This document shows, one piece after another, positions 1 to 5,537 of a stretch of 6,377 nucleotides of DNA. Every line of letters starts with the position of its first letter. Position 1 is the first letter of the stretch. The DNA comes from Pseudomonadota bacterium. Its GTDB lineage: Bacteria; Pseudomonadota; Alphaproteobacteria; Micavibrionales; Micavibrionaceae. Below the pieces are notes generated by a model, which ran no database searches, had not been told where the DNA came from, and saw only the letters and a list, made by a program, of their open reading frames with translations. The DNA lies in NCBI GenBank assembly GCA_016198545.1, contig JACQIJ010000131.1, forward strand, positions 1 through 6,377. The letters are read 5' to 3'. Position numbers and translations under genes: made by a program.

Positions 1-699
1 ATCCAGCAGGTCTATGAAAGCCTTTCGATACGGCGCGTTTTCCTTGGTTTTTCATTGTTAATCCTTGCGCTGGTTCCAATGATTGCAATGATGCTGATTA
101 CGCAACGGGCAAGCATCGGCGCAATTATACTATCCGTTTCGTTTTGGCTTTTTCTGGCTTTTATCCATCGTCCGGGACGGGCATTTGTGCCGGTATTGCT
201 GGTTGCGTTCGCTTTATGGGCAGGCTGGGATGGCGTGTCGTTTGTGGCGCAGGAAGCGTCGCGCAAAACGGCGATGGTCGGCCTGAACATGAGGTGGGCC
301 GAAGCAATAGCCGTGGCAGACCAGCTGACCGGTTCCTTCTGGACCGTATTGTTCGGCAAGGGATGGGGGGCTACGGTCGCTTCTCCGGCTGTGGGTGGGG
401 TTATTGTCAATTTTACACACAGTCTGATTACGACCTATTGGCTGAAAACCGGGCTACTGGGTCTTTCCCTGGTTTTCCTTTACTTTTGTCATATGGGAAT
501 AATCTTGCTGCGGCTGCTGCGATCGCAGCCCGTGCTGGCCGCGGCGCTGGCCGGCCCCTTGCTGATCGATATTTTTCTTTATGCCAGCTTCAAGTCCCTC
601 GATTTCGGCTTGGTTTTGCTTCTTCTTGCATTATGGGCAGATCGGGTCGAAAAGTTGCATAAAAACTCTGCCTATAGTATGCAAGGGCAATCCATTTAA
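1..699 (+). CDS. O-antigen polymerase/ligase-like membrane protein (Wzy/WaaL type), 5' end missing
   Basis: The frame is open from the first base to TAA at 697-699, giving 232 C-terminal residues; the true start lies outside the window. The protein is almost entirely hydrophobic, with several membrane segments (roughly visible residues 14-35, 38-55, 61-77, 149-170 and 178-225). It shows the layout of the Wzy_C/O-antigen ligase family: a polar turn QRASIG after a helix, a long extracytoplasmic loop with NMRWAEA and the glycine-rich GKGWGA, then HSLITTYWLKTGLLGL, matching the family's 'H..l....GllGl' signature. Such proteins act in the inner membrane on undecaprenyl-linked glycans, polymerising repeat units (Wzy) or ligating chains to an acceptor (WaaL). 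Sequence alone cannot separate these roles; the Wzz-like gene two positions downstream favours polymerase. It is the first visible gene of a plus-strand unit, and 38 bases separate it from the next gene. Confidence 0.85.
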   Translation: MQQVYESLSIRRVFLGFSLLILALVPMIAMMLITQRASIGAIILSVSFWLFLAFIHRPGRAFVPVLLVAFALWAGWDGVSFVAQEASRKTAMVGLNMRWAEAIAVADQLTGSFWTVLFGKGWGATVASPAVGGVIVNFTHSLITTYWLKTGLLGLSLVFLYFCHMGIILLRLLRSQPVLAAALAGPLLIDIFLYASFKSLDFGLVLLLLALWADRVEKLHKNSAYSMQGQSI

Positions 700-737
700 C
701 TGGTTTTTTGTTGAAGCGGGCTTATTTGCTGTAAGAC

Positions 738-2000
738 ATGCGCAAGCCGTCGGTCGTCTTTTTTAACCGCGTATATCCGCCAGGACGGGGGGCCACGGGC
801 CGCGTCCTGCGCGATCTGGCGCGCGGCTTTGCCCGGGATGGCTGGGATGTAACAGTCATCACGACGGGTCCGCAGTCGCGCAAGGAACGCGATGGGGCGG
901 TGCGCGTGCTGCGGATCGGCATTTCCTGCCGCCGGCACAAGGGTGTTTCATTTTATCTTAAAATATGGATGCGGATGCTGGTTGCGGGCTTGTCGATGTC
1001 GCGGCCGGATCTCATTGTCACGATGACGGATCCGCCGCTGTTCGTGATGGCCGGCCGTATAATTGCCCGTATGAAGAAGTGCAGACATATGCACTGGTGT
1101 CAGGATTTGTATCCCGACCTTCTTCCCGCCATCGGCGTCCGCGTGCCGCCGAAGGCGATGCAGTATTTCAAGATTAATTCCCGCCGCGCCATGAAGGGAT
1201 GCGACAAGGTCGTGGTTATCGGACGGTGCATGGCGCGCCATCTGACGCACAGCGGCATGGATGCCGGGCGCATTGCCGTCATACCCAACTGGCCCGATGC
1301 CGAATTGATGCCGGATGCCGTTCCCTACACGGTTGTCAATCCTCCGCCTGCGAATACCCAGCCTGTGAACGGCGCGCGTCCCTATAACGAGTTGTTTCGC
1401 GATGCTGAGCCGAAATTCAGAATTCTTTATTCCGGCAACATCGGCCGCGCTCATCCGGTGCAGACGGTGCTCGATGCAGCCGGAATCTTGCTAAGCCGCT
1501 ATCCCGATATCGAGTTTGTTTTTGTCGGCGATGGCCCGGCCTTCGATCGTCTTGCGCAGGAGCGGGCAAAACGCGGCCTCGAAAACATACGTTTTCTGCC
1601 GTGGCAGCCCGCCAGCCGCTTGCGCGATCTGATGGAAAGCGGCGATGTGCATTTGATTTCGATGCATAACGATGCTGCGGGGCTGCTCGTGCCGTCGAAA
1701 CTCTATTCCGCGCTTGCCGTGGGCCGTCCCTGCATTCTCGTCGGCCCGGAACAAAGCGAAACAGCCCGCATCATTCAGGATTTTCATGCCGGTTCCGTCG
1801 TGCCGCAGGGGCAGGCCGAACAGCTGGCGCAGGTAATAGAGGCGTATCGTCTGAGCAGCGAAGTATGGCATGGCGCGCATGAAGGCGCGGTGAAGGCGGG
1901 GCGCATTTTCGTGCCGGAAGAGTCCATCAATGCATGGCTTGAGCGCGCCCGCGATATCGTCCGCGTCCGCAAGATCGTCCGGCGCAGGGCTGCGGCATAA
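738..2000 (+). CDS. Glycosyltransferase family 4 (WcaI/WbuB-like)
   Basis: A 420-residue GT-B fold glycosyltransferase, full length for the family, expected at the cytoplasmic face of the inner membrane and adding a sugar to a lipid-linked oligosaccharide. The N-terminal domain has YPPGRGATG (13-21), where GT4 enzymes carry a glycine-rich acceptor loop, followed by HWCQDLYPD (119-127), typical of the WcaI/WbuB branch, and IPNWPD (182-187). A proline-rich linker (about 195-215) leads to the C-terminal donor domain, with YSGNIGRAH (231-239), FVGDGP (about 262-267) and PSKLYSALAVGRP (319-331). Related enzymes usually have Glu in the 'LYEYLAAG' segment (second Glu of EX7E); here it appears to be Ser324, though SETARII follows. 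The start is fixed: an in-frame TAA at 732-734 lies one codon before ATG 738. No good Shine-Dalgarno site precedes it. The next gene starts 2 bases after the stop. Donor and acceptor sugars cannot be read from sequence. Confidence 0.92.
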   Translation: MRKPSVVFFNRVYPPGRGATGRVLRDLARGFARDGWDVTVITTGPQSRKERDGAVRVLRIGISCRRHKGVSFYLKIWMRMLVAGLSMSRPDLIVTMTDPPLFVMAGRIIARMKKCRHMHWCQDLYPDLLPAIGVRVPPKAMQYFKINSRRAMKGCDKVVVIGRCMARHLTHSGMDAGRIAVIPNWPDAELMPDAVPYTVVNPPPANTQPVNGARPYNELFRDAEPKFRILYSGNIGRAHPVQTVLDAAGILLSRYPDIEFVFVGDGPAFDRLAQERAKRGLENIRFLPWQPASRLRDLMESGDVHLISMHNDAAGLLVPSKLYSALAVGRPCILVGPEQSETARIIQDFHAGSVVPQGQAEQLAQVIEAYRLSSEVWHGAHEGAVKAGRIFVPEESINAWLERARDIVRVRKIVRRRAAA

Positions 2001-2002
2001 CC

Positions 2003-2851
2003 ATGTCGGCCCTTGCATTCAGCAGCGAACCGACCCTTGCCGATATCCTGCGGGATTTGTGGCGGGCGAATTTGTATCTTGCCGCCGGCGGGGTCTTCGG
2101 TTTTTTGTGCGCGTTTTTGTTTTTGCTCATGGCCGTGCCGCAATACCGCGCGTCGATGCTGGTCGCGCCGACGACCCGGTCCGGGACACCGGATATTTCC
2201 GCGTTGTTCCCGAATAATGCCAGTTTTGCGATGGAATACGTCATGCAGAGCTTCGGCCCCGGCGATTCGTCGGACTTCATGCGCTTTGAGGCTATCCTGC
2301 GCGAACCGAGCGTGGCTGAAAAACTGTTGTCCGACGAAAAAGTCGCCGTGGGGATGAGGAGCGCCAAAAGACTAATCTTTTCGCAGGCCCGCCCGCCCGC
2401 TACGGCGGCGGAGATGGCCCTGTGGCTGCAGAGAAACCTTGTCATTGAACCGGTCAGCCAGACGCGCCTGAAACGCGTATCCTTGCGCCATCCCGATCCG
2501 GATTTTACCGTTTATATGCTCGACCGGATTTATGAAGCGGCCGACGGCCTGATGCGCAAGGAACTGGCGGAAAAGACGGAGCGCCGCATCGGCTATCTGC
2601 ACGATACGATTGACAAAACGATGCATCCAGAGCACCGCCGCGTGCTGACGCAGCTCCTGATGGATCAGGAGCAGATCGGCATGGTTCTGGCCGTAGGCGA
2701 GCCTTTCGCCGCGCAGATGGCCGAGCCTCCTGCGGCATCCGCGGAACCGGTCTGGCCGCACCGCATGATCGTCCTTCCCATATTCGTTCTGGCGGGCATG
2801 TTCGCGGGATATTTCGCTTATATGCTACGCGGCGTCCACCCTGCGCCATGA
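2003..2851 (+). CDS. Wzz-type polysaccharide co-polymerase (chain-length determinant), no kinase domain
   Basis: A 282-residue inner-membrane protein with the two-helix Wzz layout. A cytoplasmic N-terminus is followed by TM1 at about 24-45 and the usual 'YRASMLVAP' entry into the periplasmic domain. The periplasmic part (about 48-250) ends in a charged helical stretch (about 170-235), with RRVLTQLLMDQEQ and then EPPAASAEPVWP, the proline-rich motif that precedes TM2 (about 256-276) in Wzz proteins. The protein ends soon after TM2, so there is no C-terminal BY-kinase domain with Walker motifs. Wzz proteins oligomerise in the inner membrane and set polymer length with Wzy, which agrees with the Wzy-like gene upstream. 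ATG 2003 lies 2 bases after the previous stop and the stop overlaps the next start in ATGA, so all three genes are probably co-transcribed and translationally coupled. Upstream ribosome binding is weak (AGGG 13 bases away). The periplasmic domain is rather short and diverged, so the length class is unknown. Confidence 0.9.
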   Translation: MSALAFSSEPTLADILRDLWRANLYLAAGGVFGFLCAFLFLLMAVPQYRASMLVAPTTRSGTPDISALFPNNASFAMEYVMQSFGPGDSSDFMRFEAILREPSVAEKLLSDEKVAVGMRSAKRLIFSQARPPATAAEMALWLQRNLVIEPVSQTRLKRVSLRHPDPDFTVYMLDRIYEAADGLMRKELAEKTERRIGYLHDTIDKTMHPEHRRVLTQLLMDQEQIGMVLAVGEPFAAQMAEPPAASAEPVWPHRMIVLPIFVLAGMFAGYFAYMLRGVHPAP

Positions 2852-3663
2852 ATGGAAAAATTCCCGTTTCCGTCCTGGTCATGACGCGCAACGAGGAAAA
2901 GTGCATTGCGCGCTGTCTTGCCGCGTTGCGCGATTTCGATGAAATCGTAGTCGTGGATTCAGGCAGCGCGGACGCCACGGCTGCGCTTGCCGCCGACGCC
3001 GGGGCGCAGGTGGTGAATTTCCGGTGGAGCGGCCGCTATCCCAAAAAGCGGCAATGGTGCCTCGACAATCTCTCTCTCCGGAATGACTGGATTTTATTTG
3101 TCGATGCGGATGAGGTCGTCACGGGCGAATTGGCGCAGGAAATCGGAGGGCTTGGATTTAATGCCGCTGGATATTTCATCGACGGTCTCTATGTGATGGA
3201 TGGAAAAGTTTTGCGTCACGGCTTGCGGAACAGGAAGATCGCTCTGCTGAATCGCCGCATGATGGAATTCCCCGTCGTGGATGATCTCGATCTGCCGGGC
3301 ATGGGAGAAATCGAAGGGCATTACCAGCCCGTATTGAAGACAGGGTTTGAAGGCGAGAGGATCGGATGCCTGAAAGAACCGCTCCTGCATTACGCCTACG
3401 AGGGCGGCTGGCATGAACGCCATGAACGTTATGCCGCATGGGAACGCGGCATGAATGCCCGCAATGCCTGGCCGGCCGACCCTGTGTCGGCGCGGCAGGC
3501 TCTGAAACGGTTGTTTCGCGCATTGCCGGGCCGCGGCGTGGCGGCTTTCCTTCATTCCTACGCGCTGAAAGGCGGATTTTTCGAAGGAAAACAGGGATTT
3601 AGGATGGCACGTGACCGGTACAGGTATTACCGGATGGTGCAAAAACAGCGTGCGCGGAAATAA
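2848..3663 (+). CDS. Glycosyltransferase family 2, WaaE/KdtX-like
   Basis: A 271-residue GT-A glycosyltransferase. The N-terminus has the GT2 opening VSVLVMTRNEE (7-17), the nucleotide-binding VVVDSGSADAT (34-44) and a DXD motif in FVDADE (84-89), where the Asp pair coordinates the metal and nucleotide-sugar. The rest follows the WaaE-type pattern: WILFVDADE, then GKVLRHGLRNRKIALLNRR, LLHYAYEGG with His181, and a C-terminal HSYALKGGFFEGKQGF segment resembling the 'Y...GF.DG..GF' tail of that subgroup. WaaE enzymes add a glucose to lipopolysaccharide inner core; related enzymes also work in exopolysaccharide clusters, and this setting favours the latter. ATG 2848 overlaps the previous stop in ATGA (2848-2851), which sets the start by translational coupling; no separate Shine-Dalgarno site is visible. 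The tail is basic (about 258-271), which could help membrane association. Substrate unknown. Confidence 0.9.
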   Translation: MNGKIPVSVLVMTRNEEKCIARCLAALRDFDEIVVVDSGSADATAALAADAGAQVVNFRWSGRYPKKRQWCLDNLSLRNDWILFVDADEVVTGELAQEIGGLGFNAAGYFIDGLYVMDGKVLRHGLRNRKIALLNRRMMEFPVVDDLDLPGMGEIEGHYQPVLKTGFEGERIGCLKEPLLHYAYEGGWHERHERYAAWERGMNARNAWPADPVSARQALKRLFRALPGRGVAAFLHSYALKGGFFEGKQGFRMARDRYRYYRMVQKQRARK

Positions 3664-3684
3664 ATTTACATATTTAAAACTTTC

Positions 3685-3687
3685 AGG
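3685..3687 (+). promoter_or_regulatory. Weak Shine-Dalgarno AGG for the 3692 start
   Basis: AGG lies 4 bases before ATG 3692 and 13 bases before the alternative in-frame ATG 3701. Neither spacing is ideal. It slightly favours 3692 and argues against the GTG at 3611, which would overlap the upstream gene by 53 bases. Confidence 0.4.
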
Positions 3688-3691
3688 TACC

Positions 3692-4120
3692 ATGCTCTCC
3701 ATGCTTGAATACAGCAAAAAAGAAGTAGCCGAGAAAGAAGCGTTCGAAGATGCGTACCATCTGGCCGATCTTCTGATGCTGCGGGAGGAAGCTGTGAATC
3801 TTGCCGCACAAACGCTGGGGCCGAAAAAGATAACGGATCTTTATATGCGCGCTGTCCGGAATCGCGATTATTTTATGCAGATCAATTCATTTCTTCTCGC
3901 CAGCTTCCTGGTCAGCGGCGGCGCCTATGGATACGCCCAGATGACAGGTAAGCCATCATCGCTTTTTGTGTATGCGGCGCTTGTCGTTCTGCCTGCTCAT
4001 TTGCTTCGTGCGCATGGCTTTATCAGGGATGATAAAAAAATTTCGGAAGAAATAGCGCAGGCCAGCCGTCTGTCTCGCTTTCAGGGCAATACGCCGAAAA
4101 TGCTTTCCGAGATTACCTGA
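3692..4120 (+). CDS. Small two-helix membrane protein of unknown function
   Basis: I do not recognise this 142-residue protein. It has a charged, probably helical N-terminal cytoplasmic part (about 1-60, rich in Glu, Lys, Ala and Leu), a first membrane segment at about 64-83 (INSFLLASFLVSGGAYGYAQ), a very short polar turn (TGKPSS), a second membrane segment at about 90-110 (LFVYAALVVLPAHLLRAH) and a charged C-terminal tail (about 111-142, FIRDDKKISEEIAQASR). This is a helical hairpin with both ends probably in the cytoplasm. No catalytic motif is seen. ATG 3692 is preferred over ATG 3701 (residue 4) because of a nearby AGG. It follows the WaaE-like gene by 28 AT-rich bases and could be the last gene of the plus-strand operon or have its own promoter; I see no convincing promoter. 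Its last 8 bases overlap the end of the opposing glycosyltransferase gene. Intact reading and sensible membrane topology support a real gene. Confidence 0.75.
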   Translation: MLSMLEYSKKEVAEKEAFEDAYHLADLLMLREEAVNLAAQTLGPKKITDLYMRAVRNRDYFMQINSFLLASFLVSGGAYGYAQMTGKPSSLFVYAALVVLPAHLLRAHGFIRDDKKISEEIAQASRLSRFQGNTPKMLSEIT

Positions 4121-4859
4121 TTTTTTGTTTTATGCGCCAGTACGCGCGCGGCGCAATCTGCCGCAATGCCATGACGACTGTCTGTCCGGCATATATGGCT
4201 GCGTTTTTCGGCGGAGCGCAGGCACGGGTTTCCCTGCGGATACGGAACTGTTCCTTTCTGCCGCGCGCAACGTCTTTTTGCGATATGCCGCCCTGCTCGA
4301 AAACGCACAAAGGGAAGGGGGTGTACGAAATATTCCGCGCCTTATTTAAAAACTCCAGCGTGAATTTGTAATCAGCGGCGATTGCGTAATTCGTGTCGTA
4401 TCGCAAGGATCCGATTGTTTCCCTGCGGTAAATCATGGCCTGATGATGCGTGAACATACCGTAATTTATCTTTTCGTGGGAGCGCGCCTTTTTGTAATGC
4501 CCGGCTTCCAGCGCATCGCCATAGATAAAATCGGCGTCCGGCAGTTGCGCGATTTTTTCGAGACAGTCAGGGATCGCGAATTCGTCGCCTGCATTCATAA
4601 AAATCAGATATTCCCCCTGCGCTTTTTCGATGCCCTTGTTCATCGCGTCGTAAATGCCGCTGTCGGTCTCTGAAATCCACGCGGCATCGGTTTCCCGCAG
4701 CCATTCCGCCGTGCCGTCCGTGGATGCGCCGTCGATGACGATCCATTCGTATTCCCCATGACTTTGTCGCGTCAGGGAATCCCGGGTGCGTTTCAGGCCG
4801 CCGCCGTTATCCCGGGCAATGCTGACAATTGAGAAAAGAGGAGTGTTTTTTATTGACAT
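4113..4859 (-). CDS. Glycosyltransferase family 2 (WcaE-like NAGD/YDAMNKG type)
   Basis: A 248-residue GT-A glycosyltransferase on the minus strand. It opens with FSIVSIARDN (9-18), then the nucleotide-binding WIVIDGASTDGT (39-50), ISETDSGIYDAMNKGI (62-77) and IFMNAGDE (86-93), in which N-x-G-D takes the place of DXD. Further on are IYGDA, HHQAMIYRR and AIAADYKF, all typical of the GT2 branch that includes colanic-acid WcaE-like enzymes. It should transfer a sugar from a nucleotide donor to a lipid-linked intermediate in the cytoplasm. ATG 4859 is chosen because it leaves a normal 8-residue lead before the first beta strand; the frame stays open to TTG 4916, which would add 19 residues not typical of the family and overlap the divergent gene. 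None of these starts has a clear Shine-Dalgarno site. The gene is divergent from the 4911 gene and convergent with the small membrane-protein gene, so it needs its own promoter, which I cannot see. Confidence 0.92.
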   Translation of the reverse strand: MSIKNTPLFSIVSIARDNGGGLKRTRDSLTRQSHGEYEWIVIDGASTDGTAEWLRETDAAWISETDSGIYDAMNKGIEKAQGEYLIFMNAGDEFAIPDCLEKIAQLPDADFIYGDALEAGHYKKARSHEKINYGMFTHHQAMIYRRETIGSLRYDTNYAIAADYKFTLEFLNKARNISYTPFPLCVFEQGGISQKDVARGRKEQFRIRRETRACAPPKNAAIYAGQTVVMALRQIAPRAYWRIKQKIR

Positions 4860-4882
4860 AAGATAACAATCTGTGCTACATT
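4853..4882 (+). promoter_or_regulatory. Sigma-70-type promoter for the unknown 4911 gene
   Basis: A perfect -35 box TTGACA (4853-4858), an 18-base spacer and a -10 box TACATT (4877-4882; 4 of 6 consensus positions, including the key T1, A2 and T6), preceded by the extended -10 dinucleotide TG at 4874-4875. Expected transcription start is near 4889, giving a leader of about 20 bases to ATG 4911. The -35 box covers the CAT that is the start codon of the divergent glycosyltransferase. Confidence 0.65.
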
Positions 4883-4900
4883 CACGGCGCATCTTTTGAC

Positions 4901-4906
4901 GGAGAG
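4901..4906 (+). promoter_or_regulatory. Shine-Dalgarno GGAGAG for the 4911 gene
   Basis: GGAGAG followed by TTTT and then ATG 4911 is the best ribosome binding site in the window. It decides the start against the upstream in-frame TTG 4896, which lies before the site. Confidence 0.8.
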
Positions 4907-4910
4907 TTTT

Positions 4911-5537
4911 ATGCAAGACAAGGAAATTCTGAATCTGAGGGAAAGATTCCTGCGTTATTGCGCGCCGCCCGGAACGGCGGATGCTCTGTCGCGAATTTTG
5001 CTTGTTGGCGCGCTGATGGACGATGAGGATGAAAAACAGCTGGCGCCTTATGACGCCATGTTTGCTTCCTATGCGCTGTGCGCGCTTAAAAAGGCGGGAA
5101 TCGCCGTCAGTCCTTTCTTTGATATCGAGGTTGCCAATCTTCTGTACGGGCGGGATTTTTTGCGCGACAGCTTTCAGGCCGACCTGGTAATCCTCTGCTA
5201 CGTCTATAACCCGTTTTCGCGGGAAGAAGCTTCATCTTCATACATGCATTTCTTCCCGCGCCTTCTGACAAGCGAAAAACATTTCGATCCGGGGGTCTGG
5301 CACGATGCCCTGATGCGCTGCGGCGCGAAGGTGCTTGCGGTTTTTGGAGATGAAAGCGAAATAAATGAAAAACATTTTCACGGCCCGGGATTTACTCTCC
5401 TTCAAAAAAAGAATGAAGGCATAACCTGCTCAATTCTGGTGAACGACCGGTTCGCAGCGTCTCTTCCGGCCAGGGATCCTGATCGGGGGGCGGCCCGGAC
5501 GGTCAAGGGCTCTTCAGGCTTTAATTGCCATCTCTGA
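4911..5537 (+). CDS. Unrecognised soluble protein, alpha/beta fold likely
   Basis: I do not recognise this 208-residue protein. There is no signal peptide or membrane segment, so it is probably cytoplasmic. The pattern looks alpha/beta (Rossmann-like, an inference): a strand RILLVGAL (28-35) followed by an acidic run MDDEDE (36-41), a helix, strand GIAVSPFFDI (63-72), strand ADLVILCYVYNP (90-101), a His- and aromatic-rich stretch (111-131), strand AKVLAVFG (139-146) with DESEI, and a strand near 171-178. Cysteines at 17, 57, 96, 137, 173 and 206 are scattered and form no obvious cluster. The last 22 or so residues (from about 186) are Gly/Arg/Ser-rich and look disordered. ATG 4911 is set by GGAGAG at 4901-4906. 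The gene stands alone between two minus-strand genes and has a strong promoter, unlike its neighbours. Its 3' end overlaps the export gene by 17 bases. A sugar-modifying or regulatory role is possible from context only. Confidence 0.78.
   Translation: MQDKEILNLRERFLRYCAPPGTADALSRILLVGALMDDEDEKQLAPYDAMFASYALCALKKAGIAVSPFFDIEVANLLYGRDFLRDSFQADLVILCYVYNPFSREEASSSYMHFFPRLLTSEKHFDPGVWHDALMRCGAKVLAVFGDESEINEKHFHGPGFTLLQKKNEGITCSILVNDRFAASLPARDPDRGAARTVKGSSGFNCHL
5405..5411 (+). other. Candidate -1 slippery heptamer A AAA AAG, in phase
   Basis: Inside the 4911 gene, codons CAA AAA AAG (residues 165-167) contain A AAA AAG in the X XXY YYZ phase used in programmed -1 frameshifting, the heptamer known from E. 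coli dnaX. After a -1 slip the next codons would be GAA and TGA (5414-5416), giving a 168-residue product without the last 40 residues. The run lies in a 6-bp hairpin, CCTTCA (5399-5404) with TGAAGG (5414-5419). A second stem-loop (5439-5444 with 5450-5455, one G-T wobble) lies 27 bases downstream, farther than usual. Function is unproven. Confidence 0.25.

Noticed and set aside
360..400. Four G-runs (360-362, 365-370, 393-395, 397-400), possible G-quadruplex
   Set aside because: The middle loop is over 20 bases and the runs encode the Gly/Trp motif GKGWG and the Val-Gly-Gly segment expected of the protein.
144..662. Plus-strand frame of 172 codons within the Wzy-like gene
   Set aside because: The other frame gives a coherent polytopic membrane protein with family motifs; this one is low-complexity Gly/Arg/Ala-rich.
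1491..2445. Minus-strand frames (1491-2018, 1784-2143, 1927-2445) opposite the GT4 and Wzz genes
   Set aside because: They overlap each other and two well-supported genes, and show no motif.
3661..3691. AT-rich stretch before the small membrane-protein gene as a promoter
   Set aside because: The best -10-like hexamer (TAAATT) has no acceptable -35 at 16-18 bases.
3094..3717. Long minus-strand open frame (207 codons) opposite the WaaE-like glycosyltransferase
   Set aside because: It lies fully antisense to a gene with clear GT2 motifs, has no family-like motif of its own, and such frames arise from codon bias on the other strand.
4080..4130. Possible intrinsic terminator after the small membrane-protein gene (TCAGG at 4080-4084 paired with CCTGA at 4116-4120, then a T6 run)
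   Set aside because: The stem is only 5 bp and the loop about 31 bases; the inner GAAA/TTTC pairing is AT-rich and weak.
4860..4960. Minus-strand promoter for the 4859 glycosyltransferase
   Set aside because: TTGTCT, TTGCAT and CATAAA-like boxes exist, but none pair at a proper spacing.
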